This document shows positions 27,201 through 35,776 of a stretch of 64,000 nt of DNA, in pieces. The notes under the pieces were generated by a model. It was not told the origin of the DNA. It saw only the letters and a program-made list of their open reading frames with translations, and did not search any database. This DNA comes from Paludibacteraceae bacterium (lineage in GTDB: Bacteria; Bacteroidota; Bacteroidia; Bacteroidales; Paludibacteraceae): contig JAFZPM010000047.1 of NCBI GenBank assembly GCA_017550335.1, positions 1 to 64,000 on the forward strand, read 5' to 3'. The first letter of the stretch is position 1, and the number at the start of each line of letters is the position of its first letter. Made by a program: the position numbers and the translations under genes.

Positions 27201-27242
27201 GAGCGCGGTGATAACTGCCGATAAAAAGATTCTTTTATACAT
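24240..27242 (-). CDS. CotH-kinase / lamin-tail secreted protein with T9SS sorting domain
   Basis: A 1,000-residue secreted protein. Order: signal peptide (1-21); lamin-tail-like domain (~24-165); chitobiase-type C-terminal domain (~175-248, YYTTNGSDPTPENG); CotH kinase-like domain (~255-655) with NTDWPGNN (503-510) and FDTDFG (527-532); a second lamin-tail domain (~765-880, WIEIYNYGEESYDL); and a type IX secretion C-terminal domain (~925-1,000, LSLFPNPASQQINI). CotH proteins phosphorylate spore-coat proteins in Bacillus. In Bacteroidetes they often sit in cell-surface and polysaccharide-degrading systems, some in cellulosome-like ones. It is divergent from a xylanase carrying the same type of sorting domain. 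Confidence 0.88.
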   Translation of the reverse strand: MYKRIFLSAVITALYASLSFSKVSISELSTCNYSSHMNMDNFNFSNYIEFTTDEDSVNMNGYLIIHYGKQAVKGNLIERWRWRVSDDWTIGPNTVLWLDETKKEGHADYKLDADGGAIVLYDGGTVIDSIHYEKMETNLSYGRTATGSGYMSPTPGSPNTKAYADISTCRCPTPLLSHKGGIMSEPFQLVIEGEGDIYYTTNGSDPTPENGTPYTEPIYIDANTNIRAKAFIDSLIPSRTATATYLVGDEAHDSLGFSIPVVSITVDSSYFYSDSLGICVVGKNGTKGEKSCTRTKANYNQEWKRPVNFEYIVEGQTVVSQELEAKVEGGCSRTEKIKSLALKASNKTGKDSIDYHFFQSKPGIIHSTLHLRNGGTAYSKVRFRDGLMQTLAIGMDIDYQAFQPVAYYINGVYQGFMDLNERTNADYIEANYGIDEDDIDLITLSDQLGIRASQGTKEGYDDLTKALKETNPKDSVLLYERAYGRMDMDEYVDYQVFQQFIVNTDWPGNNTKIWREKEDGKFRWILFDTDFGLGLPGYEYLGGTSKNMINWCAGTGVTQWANSSGWMTLIFRSLYQNRFFKKKFMTKFLIHLSTTLTPQRIETVFDSISTLVDKEYQISFNGTTGAKATNSMRTFALNRHKFIYKQLQSYVGGGDTVSLQLASDMEEAKLYFNGELITSYNGKYFSNYELELNAIPPQGYELDKWVITCDTVGDTPSDTLDPRKKLPGYLVTKLRTGGKITATFKPAGEPKPQSKPTLVINEICTSSNALSKNPGPNGKYSDWIEIYNYGEESYDLANYTLSIVGTDMQTLRQSTIPVGYEQTIIRPKEHKVLWANGDSIIGPSSLNFAINKDSLYTICLLRNDTDYIDCVELVELQTNESYAREIDSSSNWVIYGIDPLELNPTPGKKNGEKDTTGVSNTLADNMTLSLFPNPASQQINILSSQTMDRVAVSEMTGRQIGCFRPKEKHLILDISAWKNGLYIIEIVTEGETRSLKLIKK

Positions 27243-27301
27243 GTCTGTTACTTAAGTTTGTCAGGAAACATTCGCGAATATATCGCTTTTGGATGGATTT
27301 G

Positions 27302-27309
27302 CAAATCTA
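27302..27309 (-). promoter_or_regulatory. -7 box, CotH gene (proximal)
   Basis: The minus strand reads TAGATTTG, an exact TAnnTTTG match, 60 bases upstream of the start. Confidence 0.45.
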
Positions 27310-27316
27310 TTATCCG

Positions 27317-27328
27317 TGAAACGTTTCA
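27317..27328. promoter_or_regulatory. LacI/GalR-type operator-like palindrome
   Basis: TGAAACGTTTCA is a perfect 12 bp palindrome with a central CG, the shape of LacI/CcpA-family operators. It lies between two candidate CotH promoters and about 365 bases upstream of the divergent xylanase gene. Confidence 0.5.
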
Positions 27329-27336
27329 ATTTCCGG

Positions 27337-27344
27337 CAAAGTTA
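27337..27344 (-). promoter_or_regulatory. -7 box, CotH gene (distal)
   Basis: The minus strand reads TAACTTTG, an exact TAnnTTTG match. Together with the proximal box it brackets the 12 bp palindrome. Confidence 0.45.
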
Positions 27345-27692
27345 GCATGAATAATTCTAATTAGGTGAAATCCTCTGTTATTATTTTGCTCCCAACCTCG
27401 GCGGTCCCATTTGAAGCCGTTTGTATTGTATTTAATGTATTGATTTATAAATAGTTAAGTGATTTATAAAGATAAGTACCCGATATTGGGAAATCAAACC
27501 GCAATACATTTTTTTTGAAAAAAAATATGGGAAATAGTTGCTATATCGGATATAATTCGTATCTTGCCCCCGATTTGGAGTTTTTTTCTGACAACACTTA
27601 AATTCCTTCAAACAACGACGGAATTTCTTAGGACAACGACAATTTTGGGGTGACACTGATATATAGTTTAATATTATTAAAAACACAAAAAA
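27345..27692. other. Long upstream region of the xylanase gene
   Basis: About 350 AT-rich bases with no credible gene. CAATTTTG near 27638 (7 of 8 matches) is the best -7 candidate for the xylanase gene. A long A-run follows just before its start. Nothing else is recognised. Confidence 0.4.
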
Positions 27693-29765
27693 ATGAATAA
27701 AAAGTTTATCACATTACTTGCGGCCATGCTCATGGGCATAGGCGTCGCGGATGCGCAGTTGAACAAAAACTCATGTAAGTTTTTGGGAAACATCACTACA
27801 AGAAGCCAAATTCAACCGAATGCGGGTAGCTTGAGGTATGAGGACTTGTGGGATCAGCTTACTTGCGAGAACGAGTCCAAGTGGGGATCCATTGTGAATT
27901 GTAAGGTGAGCAGCGCACAGGATGGTGTCGATAGGTGGAACTGGAAATCCTGCGATGCCCATTACAAATGGTGTAAGGAGCATGGCGTGTTGTTTAAGTT
28001 CCACTGCTTGGTTTGGACTAGTCAATTCCCTTCATGTTTGAAAGGTGTGACGGGTAATGAATTGAAACAACAAGTTGGATATTGGATGGACGCCGTTGCC
28101 ATGAAATATCCGGACTTGGCGGTGATCGACGTGGTCAACGAAGCCATAAAGAATCATGCCGAAGGAGAAAGTGGCGCCATGGATCTTAAGAATGCCTTGA
28201 GCCAGGCCTTGGGTAATAGTACTAATCCTTACGACTACAAATGGATCGCCGAGGCCTTCAGAATGGCTCGTGAAAGGTTCCCGAATGCTGTTTTGATCTA
28301 CAACGATTATAACTCTCTTACTCATCAGAAGAGTGAGTTCATCGACCTTGTTTCCTCTTTGGTACAACAAGGAGCTCCAATCGATGCTTACGGACACCAA
28401 ACCCACGATTTGGACGATTATTACCAAGGACACAACAACAGCATGTCTGGTTTCGAGAACAATTTGAAGGACATCCACGACCAAATCACAAGAAAAGGTG
28501 GCAGGGAGTTGCAGTGTTACATCACGGAGTATGATATCGATCAGGCCAATGACAACACCCAACTGGATATCATGAAGGGTTCTTTCCCTTACATGTGGGA
28601 GGCCGACTTCGTCTCTGGTATAACAATCTGGGGATTTGTGAATGGTGCGACTTGGAGATCTAACACGGGATTGGTGAGTGGTCAAGGTCAGGACCGTGCC
28701 AGTATGAAGTGGTTGCGTGAATACATGGCATCCGACAAGGCCAAGAGCGTAACGGCTAAGTTCTGCGGCAAGGAGGCGGGTGGCCCTGCTGGTCCATCTG
28801 CAAGCGTTGAGGTGAGCAAATCTACGATTTTCCTTGGCAACAGCGTGGACTTCTCGGTTACATTGAAAAATACTGAAAGTGGTATTAAGAGCGTAACCTA
28901 CTATGCTGGTGATACTAAGATCGGTGAGGGAGAGACTTTCTCTTGGACTCCGGAGGAGATCGGAAGCTATTCCATCAAGGTTGTGGTTGTCACGAACGAC
29001 AATGAGGAGGTGAAGGGTTCTTCGTCTGTAAAGGTGGTTGAACCGAACAAGCCTTACGGTGGCTCCGCTGCAATCATCCCTGGCAAGATAGAGGCTGAGA
29101 ATTATGACATAGGTGAGCCTGGCGTGGCTTATTACGATCAATCGTCGGGCAACAAATGCGATGATTTCTCCAACTTCTATCGTAAGGATGATGTTGACCT
29201 CAAGGAGATCTCTGACGGTGTGGCGGTCGGTTCATTCGAGGGTAACGAGTGGTTGTCTTATACCGTTGACGTGAAAAAGGATGGTGACTACGACGTGACT
29301 CTGCACTTGGGCGAGGGTAATGATTCAGGTTCCTTGTCGGTGGAGTTCGACGAATCAAATGTGTCTTTCGATGTGAGTGTTAAAAAATTGGGCAGCTGGG
29401 GCACATTTGATGATGTGAAGTTGAGCAAGAAGGTCACTCTTAAGCAGGGTGTTCAGAACATGGTCATCAAGAACACGGGAAGTTGGATTGATATCGACTG
29501 GGTCCAATTCGATTTGGAAGGTTACGTAAGTTCTGTGGAGGACGTTAACGCACTTGCCGCTATCGGACCAAACCCTGCATCTTCGGTTGTGGAGGTTTAT
29601 GGTGTCACTCCAATCAGTGTCGAAATCATCTCGGTGGATGGCGTTGTGGTGAAGAAGTGCAGTGGAAATGTTATTTCCGTGGCGGATTTGCAGGACGGTA
29701 ACTATATGGTTCGCGTCATCACAGATAATGGTGTGACAGTAAAGAAACTTGTCGTGGCTAAATAA
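27693..29765 (+). CDS. Secreted GH10 endo-1,4-beta-xylanase with CBM6 and T9SS domain
   Basis: A 690-residue xylan-degrading enzyme. Order: signal peptide (1-21); GH10 catalytic domain (~25-350) with acid/base Glu150 in DVVNEAIK and nucleophile Glu279 in ITEYDID; an Ig-like linker (~370-448); a CBM6-type carbohydrate-binding domain (~458-608, with IEAENYD and GNEWLSYTVDV); and a T9SS C-terminal domain (~618-690, IGPNPASSVVEVYG). It cleaves beta-1,4-xylan outside the cell, attached to or released from the surface through type IX secretion. It sits alone, divergent from the CotH gene, without SusC/D genes nearby. A strong terminator follows. Confidence 0.93.
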   Translation: MNKKFITLLAAMLMGIGVADAQLNKNSCKFLGNITTRSQIQPNAGSLRYEDLWDQLTCENESKWGSIVNCKVSSAQDGVDRWNWKSCDAHYKWCKEHGVLFKFHCLVWTSQFPSCLKGVTGNELKQQVGYWMDAVAMKYPDLAVIDVVNEAIKNHAEGESGAMDLKNALSQALGNSTNPYDYKWIAEAFRMARERFPNAVLIYNDYNSLTHQKSEFIDLVSSLVQQGAPIDAYGHQTHDLDDYYQGHNNSMSGFENNLKDIHDQITRKGGRELQCYITEYDIDQANDNTQLDIMKGSFPYMWEADFVSGITIWGFVNGATWRSNTGLVSGQGQDRASMKWLREYMASDKAKSVTAKFCGKEAGGPAGPSASVEVSKSTIFLGNSVDFSVTLKNTESGIKSVTYYAGDTKIGEGETFSWTPEEIGSYSIKVVVVTNDNEEVKGSSSVKVVEPNKPYGGSAAIIPGKIEAENYDIGEPGVAYYDQSSGNKCDDFSNFYRKDDVDLKEISDGVAVGSFEGNEWLSYTVDVKKDGDYDVTLHLGEGNDSGSLSVEFDESNVSFDVSVKKLGSWGTFDDVKLSKKVTLKQGVQNMVIKNTGSWIDIDWVQFDLEGYVSSVEDVNALAAIGPNPASSVVEVYGVTPISVEIISVDGVVVKKCSGNVISVADLQDGNYMVRVITDNGVTVKKLVVAK

Positions 29766-29810
29766 ACGTCTTGTTCTGCTCCTTGCAGGATAGGTTAATT
29801 ATGGATTTTA

Positions 29811-29845
29811 AAGCGGTCGTGGGGCTCCTACGACCGCTTTTCTTA
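29811..29845 (+). terminator. Terminator of the xylanase gene
   Basis: AAGCGGTCGT (29811-29820) pairs with ACGACCGCTTT (29830-29840), followed by a T-rich stretch. It lies 45 bases beyond the stop codon. Confidence 0.8.
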
Positions 29846-29958
29846 TCCTTTCCCTTTGTGCATGGGTTTCTTTGTAACTTTTTGTCTGTCAGTTTATTAT
29901 GAAAAAATATTTATCCTTGTGTCGTGGAATTGACGAACTCTCTCTTTTTATGGCTATT

Positions 29959-29991
29959 TTTGTGGAAGAATAGGGTTGCGCTCTATCTTTG
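29959..29991 (+). promoter_or_regulatory. Promoter of rnz
   Basis: TTTG (29959-29962) and TATCTTTG (29984-29991) are separated by 21 bases, a good match to the two Bacteroidetes boxes. Transcription should start near 29998. Confidence 0.65.
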
Positions 29992-30022
29992 TGAGACCGT
30001 GATCGTATGATGATGCGGATCT

Positions 30023-30991
30023 ATGTTTCGGTGGCTCTTCTTTTTATCGTGGAGTCTCTCTAATCGTTTTAAGGAGTTGGAAAATGTTCAGTTACAGATA
30101 TTAGGGGCAGGTTCGGCGGTGCCGACGAAGAAATTCTCCCATCCGTCTCAGGTGCTTTCCTTGAGAGAGAAGGTCTTTATGATTGATTGTGGGGAGGGGA
30201 CGCAACATCAGGTGCGCCGCTACGGGGTGCGTGTCTCCCGCCTGAACCATATCTTCATCTCCCACCTCCATGGCGACCATTGCTTCGGGTTGGTGGGGCT
30301 TATCTCCACGTTGGACACGCAGGGACGTACCTCCGATGTGTATGTCCATTCCCATCCCGAACTGGAGCAACTGGTGCGTCCGCTGATCGCTTTCTTTTGC
30401 AAGGGATTGTCCTTCGACGTCCATTTTGTCCCCTTTTCACCGACAGAATCGGAGGTGATATATGATGACAAGTCGTTGTCGGTCAGGTCTTTCCCCCTGA
30501 AACATTCGGTCCGTTCCTCCGGGTTTCTCTTCAAGGAGCATGAGAAGGAGCGGCATATTGACGGTGAAATGGTGAAATATTTTCATATACCGATCGCCCA
30601 GATTCCCCTGATCAAAAGGGGGGCGGACTTCCTGACGGAGGATGGCGAACTGATTCCTAACCGGCAGTTGACAAGCGACCCTACGCCTGCTAAGAGCTAT
30701 GCGTATTGCTCCGACACGGCTTACACGGAGAAGTTCTTGCCCTATATCGAAGGGGTGGATTGTCTCTTCCATGAAGCCACTTTCCTGCACCAGGACTTGC
30801 CGGCGGCGAAGAAAACGATGCATTCCACCGCTCTTCAGGCGGCTACCATCGCTAAGATGGCGAATGTGAAAAGGCTGGTCATCGGTCATTATTCCGCAAG
30901 ATATGACGACCCTCTCCCGTTGCTGGAGGAGGCGAAGGGCGTGTTCGAGGCGACGGATTTCGCCACAGATGGTAAAACTTTTATATTCTGA
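30023..30991 (+). CDS. rnz: Ribonuclease Z
   Basis: A tRNA 3'-processing endonuclease of the metallo-beta-lactamase fold, at most 322 residues. The family start ILGAGSAVPT is followed by the zinc motif ISHLHGDHCFG. Later ligands are in YCSDTAYTE and a conserved HSTALQAA histidine. It removes 3' trailers from pre-tRNA. The ATG at 30023 gives an unusual 18-residue hydrophobic extension before the normal N-terminus; a TTG at 30077 (LENVQLQ) would match homologs better. The DUF5686 gene starts 5 bases after the stop, so they form an operon. Confidence 0.88.
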   Translation: MFRWLFFLSWSLSNRFKELENVQLQILGAGSAVPTKKFSHPSQVLSLREKVFMIDCGEGTQHQVRRYGVRVSRLNHIFISHLHGDHCFGLVGLISTLDTQGRTSDVYVHSHPELEQLVRPLIAFFCKGLSFDVHFVPFSPTESEVIYDDKSLSVRSFPLKHSVRSSGFLFKEHEKERHIDGEMVKYFHIPIAQIPLIKRGADFLTEDGELIPNRQLTSDPTPAKSYAYCSDTAYTEKFLPYIEGVDCLFHEATFLHQDLPAAKKTMHSTALQAATIAKMANVKRLVIGHYSARYDDPLPLLEEAKGVFEATDFATDGKTFIF

Positions 30992-30996
30992 TTGTT

Positions 30997-33561
30997 ATGT
31001 ATTCTATTTTTATTCCCCTAAAAAGACTGTTTTGCTTTTCCCTCTTGTGTTTGCTTGGGTTGGTTGAGGCGTTTGCGGAGAAGACGGAGATCGGGGGAGT
31101 CGTGCGCGATTCGCTTAGCAAGGAGACGCTCCAATATGTCGCTATCTATTTCGAGAACACGGATAGGGGAACTTCCTCCGACAAGAATGGAACTTTTTCC
31201 CTATCCACCGAGAAATCAGGCTATTTGGTCTTCTCCATGATGGGCTATAAGGAGAAGAAAGTTTATATCAAAGCGGACGGGAAACGGAAGACACTGAAGA
31301 TGGACCTTGACTGGGAAGAGCTTCCCCTTGATGAAGTGGTCGTGACGAAACGAAGGAAACAACGTTACTCGAAGAAGAACAACCCGGCACTGGATCTGGT
31401 CCGTAAGGTGATTGACACCAAAGACAGATCGGCGATTACGAATCATGAATATTACCAATGTGATAAGTATCAGAAGATTACGTATGCGTGGAATGGCTTC
31501 GAAGCGGGTAAGTTCGGTCTGCTGAACAAACGTTTCGGCTTTTTGTATGACCATATCGATACCACGCAGAAGGGGCGTTCCATCCTTCCTCTCGGTCTCC
31601 GCGAGGTCGCGTCGACGGTTTATCGCCAGTCTTCCCCTGAACGCCAACGCACTGTCATCCATGCGAAAAAGTTCGATGGAATCGATGAATTGTTGCCACA
31701 GGAGAGTGTGCAAAATATGTTCGAGGTCTATCTCAAGGAGGTGGACATCTTTGAAAACGACATTGTCTTGCTTTCTAACCATTTCGTGAGTCCGTTGTCT
31801 AACGTCGCTCCCGCTTTTTATAAGTTTTTCGCCTTGGACACGTTGGAAATCGACGGGATGCGTTGCGTGAATATCGCTTTCATACCCCACACCACCGAGG
31901 CATATGGTTTCACGGGTAATCTGTATATCTCGTTGGACTCCTCTTGTGCGGTGAAAAGGGCTCATTTTGCCCTGCCGAAGAATATCAATATGAACTTCGT
32001 CGAGAGCATGAGCTTCGACCAAGACTTCGATTATGCTCCGGATGGGACCCGCATGCTTACGAAGGATTTTGTCAGTGCGGCGTTTTTCGTGCCTGCGGCT
32101 CCCCGCGTCTATGGTGAGCGACTGAACGCCTATCGGAATTTTTCATTCACGAAGACGGACTTGCCTGTCTTTGATTTCCCCAACCCCGTGTTGGACGAGT
32201 CGTCCTTGCGCAAGGTCTCTTCCTCGGAGTGGGAGTCGCTCCGTTGTGAGCCGCTTTCCGAACAGGAGGCCCGCACGAGCCTCCTGATGAGTGAGCTGCG
32301 CCATGTGCCGATCTATCGCTTCACGGAGGGCTTCGTGAAAATCTGCACCAACAATTTCATCCCGACGAAGAAGGAGGGAAGCCAATTCGACATTGGTCCC
32401 GTATTTTCCATGATTTCAGCGAATGATTTGGAGGGCCTACGTCTGCGCTTCGGTGGCGAGACGACCACTGCGTTCGATAAGCATTTCTTCCTTTCCACCT
32501 ATATGGCTTACGGCTTCAAGGATAAACGTCCGAAAGGGATGGGTTCCATCGAATATTCGTTCAACGAAAAGAAGAAATACCATGTGGAATTCCCTGTCCA
32601 CTCCTTGTCTGTCTACTGCAAGTATGATGTGGACAAGGTGGGAGATGAGAGCTATAGCACGGTGGGGGGCAATGCGATCAGTTCCTTGTTCAGCCGTTCG
32701 GACGACCGAGATGCCATTTATGCGAGGGAGGCGGGCCTCTCATACCTTCGGGAGTTCCATTCCGGCTTCTCCATGCGGGCGCATTTCGACTACAAGACTT
32801 CCTATTCCACCTGTTTGACTGATTTCCAAAAGTACGATGAAATGGGTGTTTTGTCCGACTGGGACAACTATTCCATGGGTACGTTGAGGCTCTCTTTCCG
32901 TTACGCTCCGAAGGAGAAGTTCTACCAGTCCAGACTGCATCGTTTCACGTTGAGCAAGGAGGTGCCCGTATTGACGCTCTCCCATTCTGTCGCCTTGGAT
33001 GGTTTCATCGGTTCCGATTATACGTGGAACAAGACGGAGCTGGGATTCGAGAAACGTATGTGGTTCTCGTATTTCGGATATGTGGACCTGCTCCTGAGGG
33101 GGGTGAAGGTCTGGAACAAGGTGCCGTACACTTTGTTGGATATTCCGATGGCCTCTTCTTCGTACTTCATTGATAATGAGGCGTTCAATCTGATGGATCC
33201 TGTCGAATTCATCAATGACCAGTCTGTGTCGTGGCACCTGACATACTACATGAATGGTTTGGTGCTGAATCGAATCCCTGTGATCCGCAAACTACAGTTG
33301 CGCGAGGTCTTCTCGTTCAGAGGCCTGTGGGGTGGCTTGGATAAGCGGAACGATCCGGAATCCACAGACAATCCTGCTGGCTTGTTCGCCTTCCCTGTGG
33401 GCACGTACAGGATGGATAACCGTCCTTATATGGAGGTCAGCGCTGGTGTGGAGAATATCTTCAAAGTGTTCCGCATCGACTATGTGTGGAGATTGACCTA
33501 TCGGGAGCATGAGGAAGTGGATAAGAGGGGTGTGCGCTTTGGCGTCCATTTCCGATTCTGA
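30997..33561 (+). CDS. DUF5686 / carboxypeptidase-regulatory-like outer membrane protein
   Basis: An 854-residue secreted protein. A signal peptide (ending AFAEK, ~residue 28) leads into a carboxypeptidase D regulatory-like domain (~30-105) with GVVRDSLSKETLQYVAI and SMMGYKEKKV. The DUF5686 region follows, with long beta-strand-rich stretches ending in an aromatic residue (GVRFGVHFRF), typical of an outer-membrane barrel. The family is common in Bacteroidetes and its function is unknown. It is translated immediately after rnz (5-base gap), an arrangement that probably reflects shared transcription rather than shared function. Confidence 0.82.
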   Translation: MYSIFIPLKRLFCFSLLCLLGLVEAFAEKTEIGGVVRDSLSKETLQYVAIYFENTDRGTSSDKNGTFSLSTEKSGYLVFSMMGYKEKKVYIKADGKRKTLKMDLDWEELPLDEVVVTKRRKQRYSKKNNPALDLVRKVIDTKDRSAITNHEYYQCDKYQKITYAWNGFEAGKFGLLNKRFGFLYDHIDTTQKGRSILPLGLREVASTVYRQSSPERQRTVIHAKKFDGIDELLPQESVQNMFEVYLKEVDIFENDIVLLSNHFVSPLSNVAPAFYKFFALDTLEIDGMRCVNIAFIPHTTEAYGFTGNLYISLDSSCAVKRAHFALPKNINMNFVESMSFDQDFDYAPDGTRMLTKDFVSAAFFVPAAPRVYGERLNAYRNFSFTKTDLPVFDFPNPVLDESSLRKVSSSEWESLRCEPLSEQEARTSLLMSELRHVPIYRFTEGFVKICTNNFIPTKKEGSQFDIGPVFSMISANDLEGLRLRFGGETTTAFDKHFFLSTYMAYGFKDKRPKGMGSIEYSFNEKKKYHVEFPVHSLSVYCKYDVDKVGDESYSTVGGNAISSLFSRSDDRDAIYAREAGLSYLREFHSGFSMRAHFDYKTSYSTCLTDFQKYDEMGVLSDWDNYSMGTLRLSFRYAPKEKFYQSRLHRFTLSKEVPVLTLSHSVALDGFIGSDYTWNKTELGFEKRMWFSYFGYVDLLLRGVKVWNKVPYTLLDIPMASSSYFIDNEAFNLMDPVEFINDQSVSWHLTYYMNGLVLNRIPVIRKLQLREVFSFRGLWGGLDKRNDPESTDNPAGLFAFPVGTYRMDNRPYMEVSAGVENIFKVFRIDYVWRLTYREHEEVDKRGVRFGVHFRF

Positions 33562-33723
33562 GTTTTTCGCCGATTCCATCGTGTTTTTTTGGCCAAACGG
33601 ATCCGTGACGTGTTGCCAGGTTGTGAGATTCCTTGATATTTTTGTGTGAAAATGGTGCTTGATTGTGCCGTCTATTCCGATAAATTTGTTACTTTTACAT
33701 TGATAACAATGTAAGCTTCTGTT

Positions 33724-35745
33724 ATGGAAATGTTAAGGCTGATAAAGAACGATTTATGGTTGAAACCCTATCAGGATGCGATCGTCGGTAGGTATAAATA
33801 CTATATGAAACGGCTCTCGGAGTTGTGTGGGCCGTCCCAATCCCTGTCTGATTTCGCTTCCGGTTACCTCTACTTCGGTTTGCATCATGAGGCGAAGAAA
33901 TGGTCTTTCAGGGAGTGGGCGCCTAATGCGACGGCCATCTATCTTATCGGAGATTTCAATGGATGGAAAGAGACGGAGTCTTATCGCCTGCAACCCTTGA
34001 AGAATGGGGTGTGGCAGTTGGAGTTGCCGGAAATTGCGATGAAGCATGGCGACCTCTATAAGATGAAGGTCTACTGGGATGGTGGCTGCGGCGAACGTAT
34101 TCCCGCATGGGCCAATCGTGTGGTCCAGGATGATGAGACGAAGGTATTCAGCGCTCAGGTATGGTCGCCTGAGAAACCCTATAAATTTAAGATCAAACGG
34201 TTCAAACCGTCGGTTTCCCCTTTGCTGATCTACGAGTCGCATGTGGGTATGGCGGGCGAGGCGGAGAGGGTCTCCACCTACCGTGAATTCAAGGATAATG
34301 TTCTGCCCCGCATCGTGGCGGACGGTTACAACTGTGTGCAGATCATGGCCATACAGGAACATCCTTACTACGGGTCGTTCGGATACCATGTCTCCAGCTT
34401 TTTCGCACCTTCTTCCCGCTTCGGTACGCCCGACGAGTTGAAGGAATTGATCGATACCGCCCATGAGATGGGGCTCTCCGTCATCATGGACCTGGTTCAT
34501 TCCCATGCGGTGAGAAACGAGAACGAGGGATTGGGATGCTTGGATGGTACCCGTTACCAATATTTCCATGAGGGTGCGCGCGGCGAGCATCGTCAATGGG
34601 ACTCCTATTGCTTCAATTACGCGAAGAACGAGGTGATCCATTTCTTGCTGTCGAACTGCAAGTACTGGTTGGAGGAGTTCCATTTCGATGGTTTCCGCTT
34701 CGATGGGGTGACCTCCATGATGTATTTGGATCATGGAATGGGTACTTCCTTCTCTGATTATTCGGATTATTATAGCCCGAATCAGGATGGTGACGCCATC
34801 TGCTACCTCACGTTGGCGAACCATCTGATCCATGAGGTGAACCCTCGTGCCATCACCATAGCGGAGGATGTGAGCGGTATGCCAGGTCTGGCCGCCAAGA
34901 TCAGTGACGGTGGAATGGGCTTTAATTACCGCCTTGCCATGGGTATCCCTGATTTCTGGATCAAGATCATCAAGGAGTGCAGGGACGAGGATTGGAAGCC
35001 GGGTCATATCCTCTGGACCTTGACGAACCGTCGCGGTGACGAGAAGGTGATCAGTTACGCAGAAAGCCACGACCAGGCGCTGGTGGGTGATAAGACATTG
35101 ATTTTCAGACTGGCGGACGCTGACATGTATTGGCATATGTCCCGCCTGTTCGATTCGTCGTACATGGTGGACCGCGCCATCGCTTTGCATAAGATGATAC
35201 GGTTGATTACTTTGGCGACCATCAATGGAGGGTATCTGAACTTCATGGGTAATGAGTTCGGTCATCCGGAATGGATCGATTTCCCTCGCGAGGGGAATGG
35301 TTGGTCGTACAAGTATGCGCGTAGGCAGTGGCATCTGGTGGATGATACAGACCTCAAATACAAGTACTTGGGCGATTTCGATAAGAAGATGATCAAGTTG
35401 GTACGTGACTCCCGCAAGTTCGAAGAGTCTAAACTGATCGAGTTGTGGGATAAGTCCGACGACCAGGTGCTGGCTTTCCGACGCAAGGATCTGGTCTTCG
35501 TCTTCAATTTCCACCCGTACAAGTCTTTCTCGGACTATGGTATCCTTACTGAGGCGGGAGAGTATGAGATGGTACTGAATACGGACGATAAGGAGTTCGG
35601 CGGTTTCGGGTTCGTCGATGACAGCAAGAATCATCTCACGATTCAAGGGGAGGCTCCTCGTCCGGATGGCAAGGAGTGGCTGTTGCTCTATTTGCCTGCC
35701 CGCTCGGCCTGCGTGTTGAGGCTGAAGGGGGCGGATAGCGAGTGA
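33724..35745 (+). CDS. glgB: 1,4-alpha-glucan branching enzyme (GH13)
   Basis: A 673-residue cytoplasmic branching enzyme that moves alpha-1,4-glucan segments to alpha-1,6 positions in glycogen. The N-terminal CBM48 domain (~55-145, IYLIGDFNGW) precedes the GH13 barrel. Catalytic residues are visible: nucleophile Asp327 in GFRFDGVTSM, acid/base Glu381 in IAEDVSGMPG, and Asp450 in ESHDQAL. DLVHSHA at ~256 is the first conserved region. The sequence looks like the eukaryote-like GH13_8 group found in Bacteroidetes. No other glycogen gene lies nearby. Confidence 0.93.
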   Translation: MEMLRLIKNDLWLKPYQDAIVGRYKYYMKRLSELCGPSQSLSDFASGYLYFGLHHEAKKWSFREWAPNATAIYLIGDFNGWKETESYRLQPLKNGVWQLELPEIAMKHGDLYKMKVYWDGGCGERIPAWANRVVQDDETKVFSAQVWSPEKPYKFKIKRFKPSVSPLLIYESHVGMAGEAERVSTYREFKDNVLPRIVADGYNCVQIMAIQEHPYYGSFGYHVSSFFAPSSRFGTPDELKELIDTAHEMGLSVIMDLVHSHAVRNENEGLGCLDGTRYQYFHEGARGEHRQWDSYCFNYAKNEVIHFLLSNCKYWLEEFHFDGFRFDGVTSMMYLDHGMGTSFSDYSDYYSPNQDGDAICYLTLANHLIHEVNPRAITIAEDVSGMPGLAAKISDGGMGFNYRLAMGIPDFWIKIIKECRDEDWKPGHILWTLTNRRGDEKVISYAESHDQALVGDKTLIFRLADADMYWHMSRLFDSSYMVDRAIALHKMIRLITLATINGGYLNFMGNEFGHPEWIDFPREGNGWSYKYARRQWHLVDDTDLKYKYLGDFDKKMIKLVRDSRKFEESKLIELWDKSDDQVLAFRRKDLVFVFNFHPYKSFSDYGILTEAGEYEMVLNTDDKEFGGFGFVDDSKNHLTIQGEAPRPDGKEWLLLYLPARSACVLRLKGADSE

Positions 35746-35776
35746 TTTTTATTCGATATTGATTCGTTATAGATAT

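Noticed and set aside
27432..27686. 84-codon minus-strand frame upstream of the xylanase gene
   Set aside because: AT-rich, basic and cysteine-rich in a way typical of non-coding DNA; overlaps the promoter region.
33754..35646. 630-codon minus-strand frame opposite glgB
   Set aside because: glgB has all catalytic motifs on the plus strand; the opposite frame has none.
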